A DNA stretch of 64,000 nt from Linderina pennispora (lineage: Eukaryota; Kickxellomycota; Kickxellomycetes; Kickxellales; Kickxellaceae). The notes under the pieces were generated by a model. The model was not told where the DNA came from and made no database searches. It saw only the letters and a program-made list of their open reading frames with translations. Position 1 is the first letter of the stretch. Each line of letters opens with the position of its first letter. Of this stretch, positions 20,744 to 33,588 are shown piece after piece. The DNA lies in contig NW_024468251.1 in the NCBI RefSeq assembly GCF_002104995.1, forward strand, positions 1,488,001 to 1,552,000, in the 5' to 3' direction. The position numbers and the translations under genes were made by a program.

Positions 20744-23700
20744 ATGCGCGTAACCGTTCAGCTGTTTGGCAGCCTTGCTACCTTGGCCGCCATGAGCGGG
20801 CATGCATTTGGCGCATCTTCAGAGTCAGCGCCAATTCGCACCAAGCTGGAAGCCTCCTTCCACGCACCACCCCTGCTTCTCGAGATTGCCGAAGGTATCG
20901 CCACGCACAACGCGAGCGCATTCTTCCCGTTTATCGAGAGGCTGGCCGAGAACCGCCAGGTGTTCGACAAACCCGACTCGGCTGCATACGCGCAGGCACT
21001 CGAGTGGATTTCCAACGACCAGCTGCTGACGCCTGTTGCCATGTCGCTTCTAAAGCTGGAGCTGGCAACGCGCACGTACGCGCCGGCAGTGGTGGCGCAG
21101 TACCAGCTGTACAATGCAACGGTGGTTCCCGAGATTAAACAGGTGCGGAAGACGTTCGACGACTCGTGTGTGACGTGGGCTCAGTACAAGGACAAGCAGG
21201 CATGCACCGGTGGAGGCACTGGATGAAATGCTGAACATCGAAAAATTCTATGGCACGACCTACATTGAGGAGGCCAAGACGGAGCCGCAGGTGCTGGACC
21301 TCGACCATGTGTACCGGACCGATGCGCCGGCATCAGATAAGCTGGTGGTTTTGTATGCTGACCCGCGGGCCGATGATTTCCTCAAGCTGCACCAGAACGC
21401 CAAGGAGCTGGCAGAGAGCGCTCAGGCGACGTATGTTCTGCGGTACCGCCCATGGGCGTCAGCAGAGCGTCCCTTGGGGCTCGCTGGGTACGGAGTCGAA
21501 CTGGCACTGAAGAGTACCGAGTACAAGGTTATTGACGACCGCGATTTGGACTTTGCTGGTGAGCGCAGCAAGGGCGGGGCGGGGGTTAAGCTGGCCGTGC
21601 AAGACGCTGGCCGTAATGGCGAGATCGAGCTGTTTGATAGCGATGCAGAGCCTGTGATCAAAGGGACTGCCCGATAATCTGATGTCATCTATTGGATTCC
21701 AGGCCACGCAGATGATTCTGGGTGCCTCTGACAAGCTTGCTGTGCTGAAGCAGCTGGCACAAGACCTGCCTCGCTACGCACACTTGCTGTCTGAGGTCGA
21801 GCTCAACACAACGCTGACAGACAGCATTGAACAGTTCCGCCAGATCGCACCGCACGACTCCTTCTTTGTCAATGGCGTGCGGCTGACGCCCGATGAGCTA
21901 GATCCGTTCAAGCTGCTGAATCACCTGCGCAAGGAGAACTCGATCATTGCTGCCCTCGAGGACATCGGGTTTACGCAGCAGCAGGCATTGGATTTGATGT
22001 TGTCTGAGGATCTGGCGCAGCCCGACCAGGCTGAAGAGGACATGCCCACGTTTGACATGCGCGATCCGTCAAAGAGCGTTGTTGCCTGGCTCAACAATCT
22101 CGAAAAGGACTCGCGCTATGGCATGTGGCCCAAGGACCTGCGCAACCTGATGCGCATCTTCACACCCGGCCAGATCCAGCGTATCCGCCACAACACTGTA
22201 CAGGTCGTGTTTGCCCTGGATCTGTCGTCGTCAGCCAGCTGGACCATGATCCTGGACGAGATCATGACTAACATCGAGCATGGGCTGCCGATGCAGTTTG
22301 GTATTGTCCCGCTGGTCGACTACGCTAACCCCAACAGTGATGCCGACTCAAACAAGATGGCCAAGTTGCACTACTATCTGCGCCAGGCATTTGGCAAGAA
22401 GAAGGTTTTGTCGTTCTGGCAGGGGGCGATGATAGCGTTTACCAAGAACTCGGGCAAGATGTCGTTTACCGAGAGTACCCGCGGTCTGTATGCAGCATTC
22501 GCCAAGTCGACCAAGACAAAGAGCGGCGACGGTGCGCTGTCGTGGGATCAGGTCATCAGCTTGAGCGACGAGAAGCTTTCTGAGTGGTGGACTGCCAGCG
22601 TCAAGTACTGTGCACGTCTCGACCTCAGCACCACATCGTCTCCTGATGGCCTGGTCTTTGTCAATGGCGGTGTTATCTCACTCTCCGACAACTACCAGAG
22701 CGCACTGTACCAGGCAGTACAGATGCAAATGTGGCAGCTTGCCCAAGCCCTGCGCCGCACAGACCTTGATCCCGAGGGCAACGTCCAGGACTACATTTAC
22801 AGCCAGCCCGGCGTCATGAGCACGCGTAGCGCGCTTATTTACCCATCAGACGAGTCGCCGCTGCGGTTCCTGACTCTCGGCAAGCCTGCTGTCCAGGGAT
22901 GGGTCGATAGCAGTGTCCCGTATTTGTCATTCCGGAAAGACACCGATACCGAGCTGCAGACTGTAACCGTCTGGGTTGTTGGAGATTTCGCCTATGCCCA
23001 TGCGCGCGGACTTGCTACCAAGGCCTTGCAGGCTGCAGCCGGATGATAAGCGCATGCGTGTTGGCCTGGTTCATTCACCTTCGCCAGCTGCTGCCAGTGA
23101 GTACCGAGCCGATGGCGAGGAAGACGAGGACCAGCCAGAGGGGTTCTCAGCTGAGATTCCTCTAGCTGTTCACCAGCTTGGTTCTGTGACTGATGTTCCA
23201 GCCGATGTTGTGGCCTCATTCGCTGCGCGCCTCCTGAGCTCTGCCGACCTCGACCAGGGAATCCTGGCTGACGAGCAATTTTCTGCTCATAGCGATGCAT
23301 TCGCTGAGATTTTCGAACCCTCGGACGATGCGGTTGATTCTGCCGATATTGCCTTTGCTGCTAACAAGGCTGCCCTGCACGCTCTGGGTGTCCCTGCGAC
23401 GGTGGCCGGCTCCGGTCACGTTGTTGTCAACGGCCGGCTACTGCCGCCAATTACCGAGGATATGCCATTTACAGCCGATACTGTCAGTGCGCTGGTCAGC
23501 TATGAGCTGAGCGAGCGCATTAACAACGTATATAATGCCATCAAGGACATCGTGCCTGACCCATCCTCCATCGATCTGCCAGCGCTAGTTATGAAGGCCA
23601 CAGCGATCCTGAGCCATGGCCAGACACTGGTCAAGGTGAATGGCATTTTCCAGCGGCCCTGGTCTGACACCCGCCGGTCAATCGAAAAGCTGGTGCGCAG

Positions 23701-25528
23701 CAAGCGCGACACTCTTATCCAGATCAACGATCCCGCCACTGCGCGCTTCCGCATCCAGGCTGTGCTTGACCCCTTGAGCGAGTATGCCCAGAAGTGGGCG
23801 CCTGTGTTCCAGGCACTGGCAAGCCTGCCCAGTGTGTCGGTCGAGGTGTACCTGAACCCATCTGTTGGTATGAGTGAGCTTCCTGTCAAGCGCTTTTATC
23901 GGTACCTGTGGCCGAGTCAGCTGTCGTTTGGCAGCGATGGCGCTGTAGCCACGCCCGAGGTCCAGTTCAATGGCGTGCCTGCCGATCCACTGCTTACACT
24001 TGGTATGGATGTGCCGGCGGCCTGGCTGGTCACCGCTGTTGAATCTATCCACGATCTGGACAACATCCGTCTGTCGTCAGTCAAAGACAAGAGCACTGGC
24101 GTTTCGGCCATCTACCGCCTAGTCAATATTCTGGTCGAGGGGCACTGTGTGGACGGCAGCAGCCGGATCCCCGCCACGCGGTCTTGAAGTGCAGCTGGGC
24201 ACATCGCTGAAGCCGTCGATCACCGATACCATCGTCATGGCGAACCTGGGCTACCTGCAGCTCAAGGCAAATCCGGGTGTCTGGAATTTCTCGATCCGCG
24301 ACGGTCGCTCCAGCGACATCTATCGCATTGCCGATATCAGCGAGGGTCGCTGGAACTATGTGGCTGCAAAGCGTGCTCAGACCAGCAACGCAGAATCAGC
24401 CAAGCCCATTTTGCTGACAAGCTTCAACGGCGTTACGATCTTCCCAGTCGTCACCAAGCGTGCTGGCAAGGAGAACGAGAAACTACTGCTGGAGAAGGGT
24501 GCCGACGACACTGCCAAGGCTGCTGGTGGGTCCGGCAGCAAGGGCAGCCTGTGGGGTAAGCTCAAGGGCGCTATCAGCGGTGGTGTGTCGACGGGCGACA
24601 GCCGCCCGCACTTTGACGTGTTTGCCGTTGCCTCGGGCCATCTTTACGAGCGCCTAATGTCGATTATGATTCTGAGTGTGCTGAAGAACACCCAGAGCCA
24701 TGTCAAGTTCTGGCTGATTGAGAACTTTTTGTCGCCGTCCTTCAAGGCATTTGTGCCACACATGGCCGAGGAGTACGGGTTTGACTACGAGTTCGTCACC
24801 TACAAGTGGCCGCACTGGCTGAACCACGAGACCGAGAAGCAGCGCACCATCTGGGGCTACAAGATCCTGTATCTGGATGTCCTGTTCCCACTCAACCTCG
24901 ACCGCGTGATTTTCGTTGATGCCGACCAGATTGTGCGGGCCGACCTGCAGGAGCTTGCCGACATGGATCTCAAGGGCGCACCATATGGGTATGTGCCGTT
25001 CTGCGATGACCGCAAGGAGATCGAAGGGTACCGCTTCTGGAAGCAAGGCTGGTGGAAGGACCATCTGAAAGACAAACCGTACCACATCTCGGCCCTCTAC
25101 GTTGTTGACTTGAAGCAGTTCCGGCTCCTGGCCGCCGGCGATCGCTTGCGTGGCCAGTACCAGACGCTGTCGCGCGACTCAAACTCGCTGGCGAATCTGG
25201 ACCAGGATCTGCCCAACAACATGCAGCACATTGTCCCAATCCATAGTCTGCCGCAGGAGTGGCTGTGGTGCGAGACCTGGTGCAGCGACAGCTCGCTGAA
25301 GAAGGCCAAGACCATCGATCTGTGCAATAATCCGATGACCAAGGAGCCCAAGCTTGAGCGGGCCCGCAGGCTGCTTCCGGAGTGGGAGGCGTATGACAAG
25401 GAGGTAGCGAACTTCACAAAGACCCTTGGCGAAGCGCGGAAACCTCGAAGGTGCACAGATTGCCAAAGCGGAGGCGGTGGTTATTGATAAGCCCAAGGAA
25501 GAGAGGAAGAAGGAGCACGATGAGCTTT
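20744..25528 (+). CDS. UGGT: UDP-glucose:glycoprotein glucosyltransferase (UGGT), frame-broken
   Basis: ER-lumenal folding sensor that reglucosylates unfolded N-glycoproteins so they re-enter the calnexin cycle. A signal peptide covers about residues 1-24 (MRVTVQLFGSLATLAAMSG). Thioredoxin-like domains follow, then beta domains with SPPRGLEVQLGT, and a C-terminal GT24 catalytic domain: VASGHLYERLMSIMILSVL, KFWLIENFLSP, DRVIFVDADQIVRADL with its DxD, and QEWLWCETWCSD. Six breaks (about 21210, 21671, 23041, 24165, 25443 and 25503) each skip one base. Only with the last two does the protein end EHDEL, giving the HDEL retention signal at 25526, which strongly supports that the breaks are not real ends. 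Length after correction is near 1590 residues, normal for the family. Confidence 0.92.
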
Positions 25529-27382
25529 GAAGGTATCGTTTTGGCCGTTTAGCACTAGCCGTTGTTTGAAAGTATACCCAATGCCAACAGACATTCTCAA
25601 CAAAACTGCACAGATGCGTAAATATCTTTTATATGCTTGGTTTCTCTGTTTCGCACTTTGCACTCTTCACCATCAGTTTGCTAACTCTCTTGCATAGTCC
25701 TTTTGCTGCAAGTCTAAGTGTGCTGTGCTGAAGATGCACAGATGCTCCTCGAGATGTAGTCCCGATTCGCCGATATACAATATGTTTCAGGAGATATGTG
25801 GACCTAATATTTCAGGGCTCGTCCTTTGCAGTGCATGTGGCTCGGTGGCATGTGTTCAAAGCAGCAAGCACTTGGCTGGGGAGCTTTTCACCTTCGAGGA
25901 TGCCGGAGTCCAGTGACTGACTACGTGAAGGAGTCAGCAGGAACTACAACAGTGCACATGTAAGGCTAGTTGATGCTATCGCTAGCTGTGCACACATTGA
26001 TTGCCGCATTCTTCAGTCCCGGTCAGCCCTGCCTACATCGGGACACATCGGCAAGAAGCATTTAGGTCCTCAAGCATCAGGCACTGATGATTGATTGGGA
26101 ATACATGCTAGAAATGGCCCTTGGGCAGCTGCTGAACAGTGCGAGCGAGATAGGAATGACCCAAAAATCGATCTACATGGGCTAGCACGTTCTTAGTGAT
26201 GCTAGAGTTCGCATACTTGCTGACAACATGGAGTCACATTTGATAGTGATATCCAAGCAGACACCCTTCAGGCTTATGTTGAAGAAGGGCTCCTGCGCTT
26301 GTTTTGTGGGTATACAAAAGTTGACATGATTGAAAATATATTACTCGAAATCTGCAGTGGAGGGAAGACGCAATAATTCAAAATAAGGGATATCCATGAC
26401 ATGCATTCCAGGTCAGGTTCTGCCTTACACTCGGATTCTCTGTACCCTCATTGGCATTGGAAGCAGGGTTGTCAAAAGTTGGCAACATCACCGCTTTTGA
26501 AATCTAGAAAGGCCGCAGCAGCTTGTGATTTCTTTTATAGATTTAAGCTGTAGATTTTTTGCTGCGGCTTTGTGAATAGAGAATTATGTATTCAAGGTGA
26601 ACTCCATTTAACGAAAAATCAGTCAGTATACTCGTGTGGAAAGCAACACGGTACACTGGATAGCTATGCAGCCTAATCGATCAACGAACTGAATCTATGT
26701 CCATACACAGAGGACGCTTGAATGTATCAAAGATGACAACGATGCCTGTGTTTCCACATCCCTACTCTTCAGTAGGTTATTTGATAAAGGCTATGTTTTG
26801 CAGCCCCGACACTAGCCACGGATACCATCTTGCTTTCCTAGCTGATAACTCTACAATAACAGCAGACTATCTCTAGTTCTGTGGAGCCAGCTGCTGTACC
26901 TGTATTTTCATATCCTTATTGCGAAATGGCCCAATATGTTTCGTATCCATCTGATGATCAATAAGAGAGTAGACGCAGTCATTGCCTTGCTTCTGAGTGC
27001 TAAATGATTTGAGTTCAGTCTCCATCCCGCTGTCGCTAGACCTTTCTAATGCTAGGTTAGCTAGTAACAGAGCGCTGGCACTGGCACTTTTCCGGTGCGC
27101 AATAGTGCAGTGTATGAGATATCTCCTAATTCTGCCACCAGCGGACAACTATCTCAAGAGCTGTGAGGCCATTCAACTGTCTTTTATGCACATACACAAA
27201 ATCTGTATTGTTTATTGTGTAGTGCGTAGCATTGTATCCAGCATCCAGTGTGGGGTTCCTGTGCATGACCAAAGTGCATTGACTATTTAAACACCCCTCC
27301 ATGGTAGACACAACCACACTCTTGCCTTTCAACACTACTGATTTTTTTCACACATTATTGGCATACTACTTCATACTCTACC
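25529..27382. other. Long intergenic region
   Basis: About 1.85 kb with no supported gene apart from a possible small cysteine-rich ORF (25734-25916). The base composition is lower in GC than the flanking genes. A TATA-like TATTTAAA at 27284-27291 lies about 95 bp before the P450 start. I see no tRNA-like or repeat structure. Confidence 0.5.
25734..25916 (+). CDS. Possible small cysteine-rich ORF (degenerate zinc finger?)
   Basis: A 60-codon ORF starting at the ATG at 25734. It holds CSACGSVACVQSSKH, a Cys-x2-Cys and a His ten residues later, but no final His or Cys at the expected position. It may be a decayed relative of the tiny zinc-finger genes at 4.8-6.4 kb, or chance. Confidence 0.2.
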   Translation: MHRCSSRCSPDSPIYNMFQEICGPNISGLVLCSACGSVACVQSSKHLAGELFTFEDAGVQ

Positions 27383-30300
27383 ATGCTCTCATCATGCCCT
27401 GTTAGCCATGAACTCTCACCCTTATCCGGCAATAAAGATGCTAGTTCCAAAGTCGAGTGCCACTTTTCCATCGTCGTCGAGAAAGGGAAACGGCCAGACA
27501 AGGACGGGTTTATCGTCTCAGTCTCTGCGGCTGATACAGATTTAGCGATGCTCCGCGCCAATATCGCCCAACGCTCAACCGGAATTACCATGCTCCCCGA
27601 GGCGATTGCATTTGAGGACGAGGAAGGCAACGAAATCGTATCAATTGACCATGTTCAACGAGCGAGAGTTGTGTATCTCACCACACCTATTGCGGGACTT
27701 GAAGCGCCTGTAGCTCGAGGCTATCCAATTTTTGGTATTGCGCCTATGCTCTTTAGTGATTCGCGTCAGCAGTTCATTTCCCTTTTTGACAAGTACGGCG
27801 ATACCTTTTCATGCTATCTACTCGGCGTGAAGAGCTATTATACTCGTGACCTGGCAGCCACCAATGCGACTATCAATGACAGCGAATATTTTGAAAAATC
27901 AATGGGCCTATCCATGGTCCGAGCTCCACGAGCTGGGTGGAAATGGGCTGATTACCTCGTCGTCGGACGACCCGGACTGGAAGTTGGCACACCGTCTGCT
28001 TGTTCCTGCATTCTCAGCTAGCGCTATGAAGGTTTACGGTCACAAGATGACAGAGATTTCTGAGCAGGCATGCGAGTGGCTCGACAGCCATATTGGCGAG
28101 CCAATTGAGATGTTCAACTTTGCCACCAGCGTTACATTCCAGATGATTGCCAGGATTGGGTTTGGCTTTGACTTCAGCCTGCTCGACCCAGCTGGTACTG
28201 GTCAGCACCCGTTCACGGAGGGCATGGACTATTGCCTGAAACAGATGCTTGTTCGTTTTATTCTCACCCCGCTGTGGAAGTATTTGCCCATTGCTGCGAA
28301 CCGCAAATTTGCTGAGCACATGCGCAACATGCGGGCCACGGTACAGCAGGTTATCGATGAGCGCCGCACCTCGCCAGATGCTGCAAGTATGAAGAAAGAT
28401 CTACTTGGGTTTATGCTTAATGCTCGTGCACCAGACGAAGACGGTAACCTAGTTGGACTCAGCGACCGACTTATCCAGGAGGAGATTATCACATTTGGAA
28501 TAGCAGGCACAGGAAACCAGCAGTTCGACTATATCTTTCGCTTTGCAGCTCCTGGATAAGCACCGCGATGTTCAGCATCGGGCGCTACAGGAGCTCGCTG
28601 CCGCTGGGATCACTGCAGACACGTCGCCGACAATTCAGCAAACTAACAAGCTGACCTATCTGACGCAGATTATCAACGAGACACTGCGCCTATTTCCACC
28701 GGTTCCTGGATTACAGCGTGAGTGTCTGAAAGACTGTATTCTGCCTAGTGGCATCACTATCCGCAAAGGTAACAAGATATGCCTTATCATATGGAGTTTG
28801 CACAGGGATCCGAAGGTATTTCCGGATCCACTCAAATTTGACCCAAACCGCTTTTCGCCTGAGAATATCAAGAACATCAAGCCCGGCTCGTGGGTCCCGT
28901 TTGTTTCTGGCAGCCGTGCTTGCCTTGGTCGCCAGTTCGCAATGATGGAACTGCGGGCTGTGCTAGCTCGCTTGTTGTCGAGATACGAGTTTCATGTTGT
29001 AGGAGATGGCGAACCCCAGCATCATCCGACGAAGATTACTACAAGCCCAATGGATCTCTTCATGACTGTCCAGAAACGCACAAGCCTTCCAGATGCCGAC
29101 ACTCCAATAGCAACAGACGCTGGTGGTGCCAATGATAATTACACCGTCGAGCATCCCGCTCTGCACCCACTTACGCACACGGTCTCTGCTGACAAGCTGC
29201 CGCGTACGTTCGTTGTGTATGGATCAAACATGGGCACCAGCGAGGACTATGCGACGCAGATAACCGGGCAGCTGAGGCGCATGGGGTTTGCTGACATTAC
29301 ACTGCTGCCGCTGGATGACTGGGACTTTGCTTCAATGCAGTCTGCCGATGGTAGGCGCTCTCTGGTTGTGGCTATTACCAGTACGTACAACGGAATGCCA
29401 CCTGACAACGCCAGAAACTTTGCCAAGCTGCTCGACCAGGGGACCCGCACCGACATCCTCAAGGACGTCGACTTTGCACTGTTTGGCTGCGGCAACTCGC
29501 TCTGGCACACGTTCCTGAAGTTCCCGCGCCATCTGTACCAGCGTCTTAATGAGCTTGGTGCCACGCCGCTGACTGAGTTCACGGCAGGAGATTCCAACGA
29601 CGATCTTGACGATGAGTTTATGAAGTGGTCACTCCAGGTCGGAATGATTGTAACTGGGCACTACAACTCCAGTGTCGACGCCTACATTGATATTGTCACG
29701 GACAAGTCGCTGCCGTACTCGCTAAAGTACGTTGACAACAGCCCTGCTGCCCCGTTCAGATTGTCGCTGGAGAACGCATCAGTCAAAGTCAACTGCGAGC
29801 TGCAGGATGTCGAAAGGAGCGGTCGCAGCACTCGGCATATCGAGATCACTCTGGATGACACATCAGATATCTCGTACACGACTGGCGACCACCTCAATAT
29901 CTACCCAGTCAACGCACCAGGTGTTGTGCGTGAGGTTTCCGCGATCCTAGAGCTCGAGCTGGATGAGATATTCGAGCTAGAGCAGGTTTCGGACGCTTCG
30001 CGCTTTGCCCATTCGGCTGCTGCAGTTATCCATGGCCACGCATGCACCGTCGCTGATGCCCTCCAATATGTCTGCGACTGGAAGGAAGCACCTTCACGCG
30101 AGCTGGTTGTTGCGTTGAGCGAGACTTCAGGCAATGGGCATGCCTATGATTTGCTGCGCAAGGCTGCTGAAGACGTCAACATTCTAGGCAAGCAGTCGGC
30201 TGGCTGGAGTGGATTCACAGCACAGAACCGCACTGTTCTTGATGTGGTGCGCACGTATGCACCGCTGGTGCGCCAGATTCCATTTGCAACGCTGCTTCAC

Positions 30301-30963
30301 TTTGTGTCGGCCATGGATCCCCGGCGGTACTCGATCGCCAGCTGCCAGTCGGTTGTTGGCAATGAAGTCCACATCTCAGCTGCCATTGTCAACGATACCG
30401 TCGATGGCCGCTCCTACGGTGGTCTGGCAACCGAGTATCTGGCATCGTTGGAGCTGGGTGCTTGTGTATCTGTATCACATCTCCCAGCGCAAGAAGCCTT
30501 CCACCTGCCACCTTCATCGGATGTGCCTGTGGTGTTCGTTGGCGCCGGTACTGGAGTTGCTCCGTTCCGCGGATTCCTGCAGGAGATGAAGCTTGCCGGC
30601 ATTGGTGGTGCAACGATGTACTTTGGCTGCCGAAATCCCAAGTACGACTACCTGTACAAGGATGAACTCGAGCAGTATGTCCAAGACGGCACGCTGTCCA
30701 GACTGCAGACAGCATTCTCGCGGGTCGGTGATGAGCGCAAATATGTGCAAAACCACGTTTCCCAGGACGGTGCCAAGATCTGGTCGCATCTGCAGAATAG
30801 CGGCCGCATCTATGTCTGTGGATCGGCTGATAAACTGGGCAAGAGTATGACTGCTGCCATGATTCGGATCTTTGAAGAGCATGGCGGCCTATCTGCCGAT
30901 GAGGCAAGCACGTATCTTTCCGACCTGATCTCTGATGGTCGTTACGCCCAGGATATCTGGTAG
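27383..30963 (+). CDS. Self-sufficient cytochrome P450:NADPH reductase fusion (CYP505/P450foxy type), frame-broken
   Basis: Fusion enzyme of the P450-BM3/CYP505 type, expected to hydroxylate fatty acids near the omega end using its own reductase. After an unusual N-terminal domain of about 110 residues comes the P450 part (RGYPIFGIAPM, DKYGDTFSCYLLG, WKLAHRLLVPAFS), the I-helix AGQETSSSTISFAL, EXXR region NETLRLFPPVPG and heme loop FVSGSRACLGRQFA. The FMN domain has VVYGSNMGTSEDYA, FAD binding DPRRYSIASC, and NADPH binding GAGTGVAPFRGFLQE; it ends YAQDIW. Two frame shifts of one extra base occur, near 27916 and at 28509. The second falls inside the I-helix, where removing the A at 28509 restores the catalytic Glu-Thr. 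Membrane anchor absent, so soluble. Confidence 0.92.
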
Positions 30964-31378
30964 ATATTTGATTCCGTCGCATAAGCATCAAACCTTTTGT
31001 ATCTGCTTCAGCATACTTTTCATTCGATTCCATGCCATCCAGGCTGCTTCTGTGCCATATAGGCCATTTCAAAGACCCAGTATATATATCATGTAAGACC
31101 AATCTCCACCAGACTCTCTAGAAAGAAGCCCTGCCTATTTAGCTACATCATGAGCAGTGCTGGCATGGTTCTAAATTTGGTGTGGAGAAATGACGGCAGC
31201 TACTCTGGGAGCTGAGCCCAGAAATTGGTTCAGCTTGGAAATGAAATCGCCTACAATATTGACAACCGTGCACTGACCAGCTTAATCGATATGGTCCACC
31301 CACCAAGTTGGCAGCTCACACCGACACCTTCAAAACTCACAGATAGATGTATAAGACTTGCAAAGGACTAAACAGAAC
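30964..31378. other. Convergent 3' region
   Basis: Spacer between the convergent P450 and CARM1-like genes. No gene, RNA or repeat recognised. Confidence 0.5.
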
Positions 31379-32809
31379 CTACTCTTGCATCTCTGCCTGG
31401 GGCTGAGTGCCAGCCAAGACATTAGCTAGGATAGACTGCACCTGCTGGGGATCCATCGGCGGATTGCTGCTTTCCGCCAGCAATGTGTCTGCTGGCAAGT
31501 ACATGTTAGCGGCCTCGGGCTTGGCAGCCTCAGTTGGGTCGCCAGTGTACGAGTAATTGTAGATTTGGTCATGCAGCAGCCACACGGCGGTGCGGGCCCT
31601 CGACTGCTGGTCCTTGGCGGCCAACAGGGCCTGGGCGTCGCTCAGTGCGGCAGACTCGGCAGCGTCCAGCACAACCAGGGTTGCGGTGATGTCATAGCTG
31701 CGCTGGTCGTTCACCTTCATATGGACCTGGCCGCGCACCACCTGGCCGGCGTTGACAGCCAGGGGCTGCTGCAGAAGCATGCGCACCTGCTGCCAGTGAG
31801 TGGCGGGCGAGGCAGGCGACGTCGACATGTACGTGGCGCTGGGCAGGGTGCCTGGGTGCAGCGATGTCATGGGCGGAACAAAGCCCAGATCGAACCAGCC
31901 GGCAACGCCATGCATAATGCCGGTGTACTTGATGGTCCAGCAGATCGGAATGGTGAACTCCTTCAGTTCGTCAATGGTAACGGAGTGGAAATCAACATCG
32001 TGTGGCACCGAGTCGCCCATCAGCGTATGCGGGCTGAAGCACCCGACAACCGGTGCCGAGAAATACTCCGTGAACGACGGGGCAAAGTAGGGATTCAGAT
32101 CAACGCCGTAGAACGACTCCTGCTGCCAGAACCGCGCTTTAGTGATGGTCTCGTTCCACAGTGCCCCATCCGACAGGGGCGCCAGATGGATCGTCCCTGA
32201 GGACGGCATCATGGCGCCGCCGGGCTTCAGGAACTTGTCGCGTGCATAAATGTACGACTCAAGCATGCGCTCATGAACTAGAAGCACGCCGATGGGCTCA
32301 GAGATTATCACATCCACCTGCGGCACCTTCTCCAGCAGCGACGGCTCTTCGATCTTGGATGCAACCACCTGCACCCGGTCCGCCAGGTACGCGTTGCGCG
32401 CGGGCGTGGCTTTGGCCGCGTCCAGGATGTGCCGCATCTTTTGCGCCATGCCCGAGGCCTCCACCGCATACACCTTTTGTGCTCCCGCCTGCACAGCAAA
32501 GTACGACAGGATACCCGAGCCCGCGCCCACGTCCATCACCAGCCGGTCGCGGAACAGCGATGGCCCGTTGCCTGTGATCGCTGAGTGGTATGCCGATGTC
32601 CGCACATAGTCCTGCAGCATGTTTTGCTACCCATGACAGCATGGTTAGTGCAATGAAACTGGGCAATGCGGCTGAATTTCACCCCTGGCGCATCTTACCT
32701 GGTGCTGGAGCTGGCTATAGTACTGGAAGTACCCAGGGTCACGGTGCAACACTTCGTCGTCCTCGCGCTGCTGCTTGGCCACGGCCTTGCTGGTGCTGTC
32801 GTCGCCCAT
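31379..32809 (-). CDS. CARM1: CARM1/PRMT4-type protein arginine methyltransferase
   Basis: Asymmetric-dimethylarginine transferase; relatives modify histone H3 and RNA-binding proteins. Two exons: 32809-32699 and 32626-31379, joined in phase 0 across a 72-bp GT-AG intron, giving 452 residues. Exon 1 ends SQLQHQ and exon 2 starts QNMLQDYVRTSAY, matching the CARM1 pattern YFxFY...QNMMQDYVRT. Then come SAM-binding motif I VMDVGAGSGILSYFA, VYAVEAS, the double-E loop SEPIGVLLVHERMLESY, and a THW-region equivalent ICWTIKY. The C-terminal beta barrel is present, with an acidic Gln-rich tail. The intact CARM1-like junction supports the intron. Confidence 0.9.
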
Positions 32810-32909
32810 TTTGCAATGAAAGGAATGGGGAAAAATAATTTTCTGTGTAAAGGAAGAGAAAAGAACAAAGCGTCGGAAACCAAACGTGGGTGTGTCCTGA
32901 TTTTTTATT

Positions 32910-33410
32910 TCACACAGCGACGACACTCGGATCGGCGATCGGGTTAGCATGGATCGTGGTGGATTTGAGCTTAATCGGCTCCACCGGCCTGTGCTTCTTA
33001 TCGACCGCCACACGCTCGACCGCCGCCAGTGTCTCCTCACCACTAATAATGTGGGCGAACAGGGTGTATTTGCCGTCGAGGCTGGGCTGGCGAGCATACG
33101 TGATGAAGAACTGCGAGCCGTTTGTGTCTGGCCCCGAGTTCGCCATGCTGACCATGCCACGTCGGTCGTGCTTCAGCGTCGACCGGACCTCGTCCTCGTA
33201 TTTACGGCCCCAGATCGACGTCCCGCCCTTGCCTGTGCCTGTCGGGTCGCCCATCTGCACTATGAAGCCCTTGATGTTGCGGTGGATCTTGGTGTCGTCG
33301 TAGTATCCAGATGCACACAGCGCCAGAAAGTTCTCGCATGTCTTGGGAACCTCGGCGCAGAAGAGCTCGAGCTTGATGTCGCCTAGGTCGGTGTGAAGCG
33401 TGACTGACAT
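32910..33410 (-). CDS. PPIL3: Cyclophilin-type peptidyl-prolyl isomerase, PPIL3-like
   Basis: A 166-residue single-domain cyclophilin: MSVTLHTDLGDIKLELFC at the start, KTCENFLALC, FIVQMGDPTGTGKGG, MANSGPDTNGSQFFIT and YTLFAHIISGEETL. The short form with no targeting signal, the start and the TSIWGRKYEDE insertion match PPIL3, a spliceosome-associated isomerase. Active-site residues Arg (in HRNIKGFIVQMGD), Phe and Gln (GSQFF) are visible, though the usual Trp of larger cyclophilins is replaced, as is common in PPIL3. Single exon, on the same strand as the CARM1-like gene, about 100 bp from its start. Confidence 0.93.
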   Translation of the reverse strand: MSVTLHTDLGDIKLELFCAEVPKTCENFLALCASGYYDDTKIHRNIKGFIVQMGDPTGTGKGGTSIWGRKYEDEVRSTLKHDRRGMVSMANSGPDTNGSQFFITYARQPSLDGKYTLFAHIISGEETLAAVERVAVDKKHRPVEPIKLKSTTIHANPIADPSVVAV

Positions 33411-33588
33411 GGCGGGAGTCCAAGAGTGTGGGAATAAATTGCTGGGGCCAGCGGCTGGCTCGGTCCACTGCTCAGCAAAATGAACACGACCACGTATTTA
33501 CCTGGATTATGTGTCCACACACCAGGATGACGCTGCCAAGAACAGGAGATGAAAATTATATTTAAAAGAGAAATGCACCAGGGAAAAA

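Noticed and set aside
20744-25528. UGGT split into several separate genes or pseudogene
   Set aside because: The domain order is complete, every break is one extra base, and the true C-terminus is HDEL after correction. One gene is the simpler reading.
28495-28560. P450 apparently lacking the I-helix acid-threonine pair (reads AGTGNQQFDY)
   Set aside because: Skipping the A at 28509 gives AGQETSSSTISFAL, the normal motif, and joins directly to the next frame. The missing pair is an artefact of the frame break.
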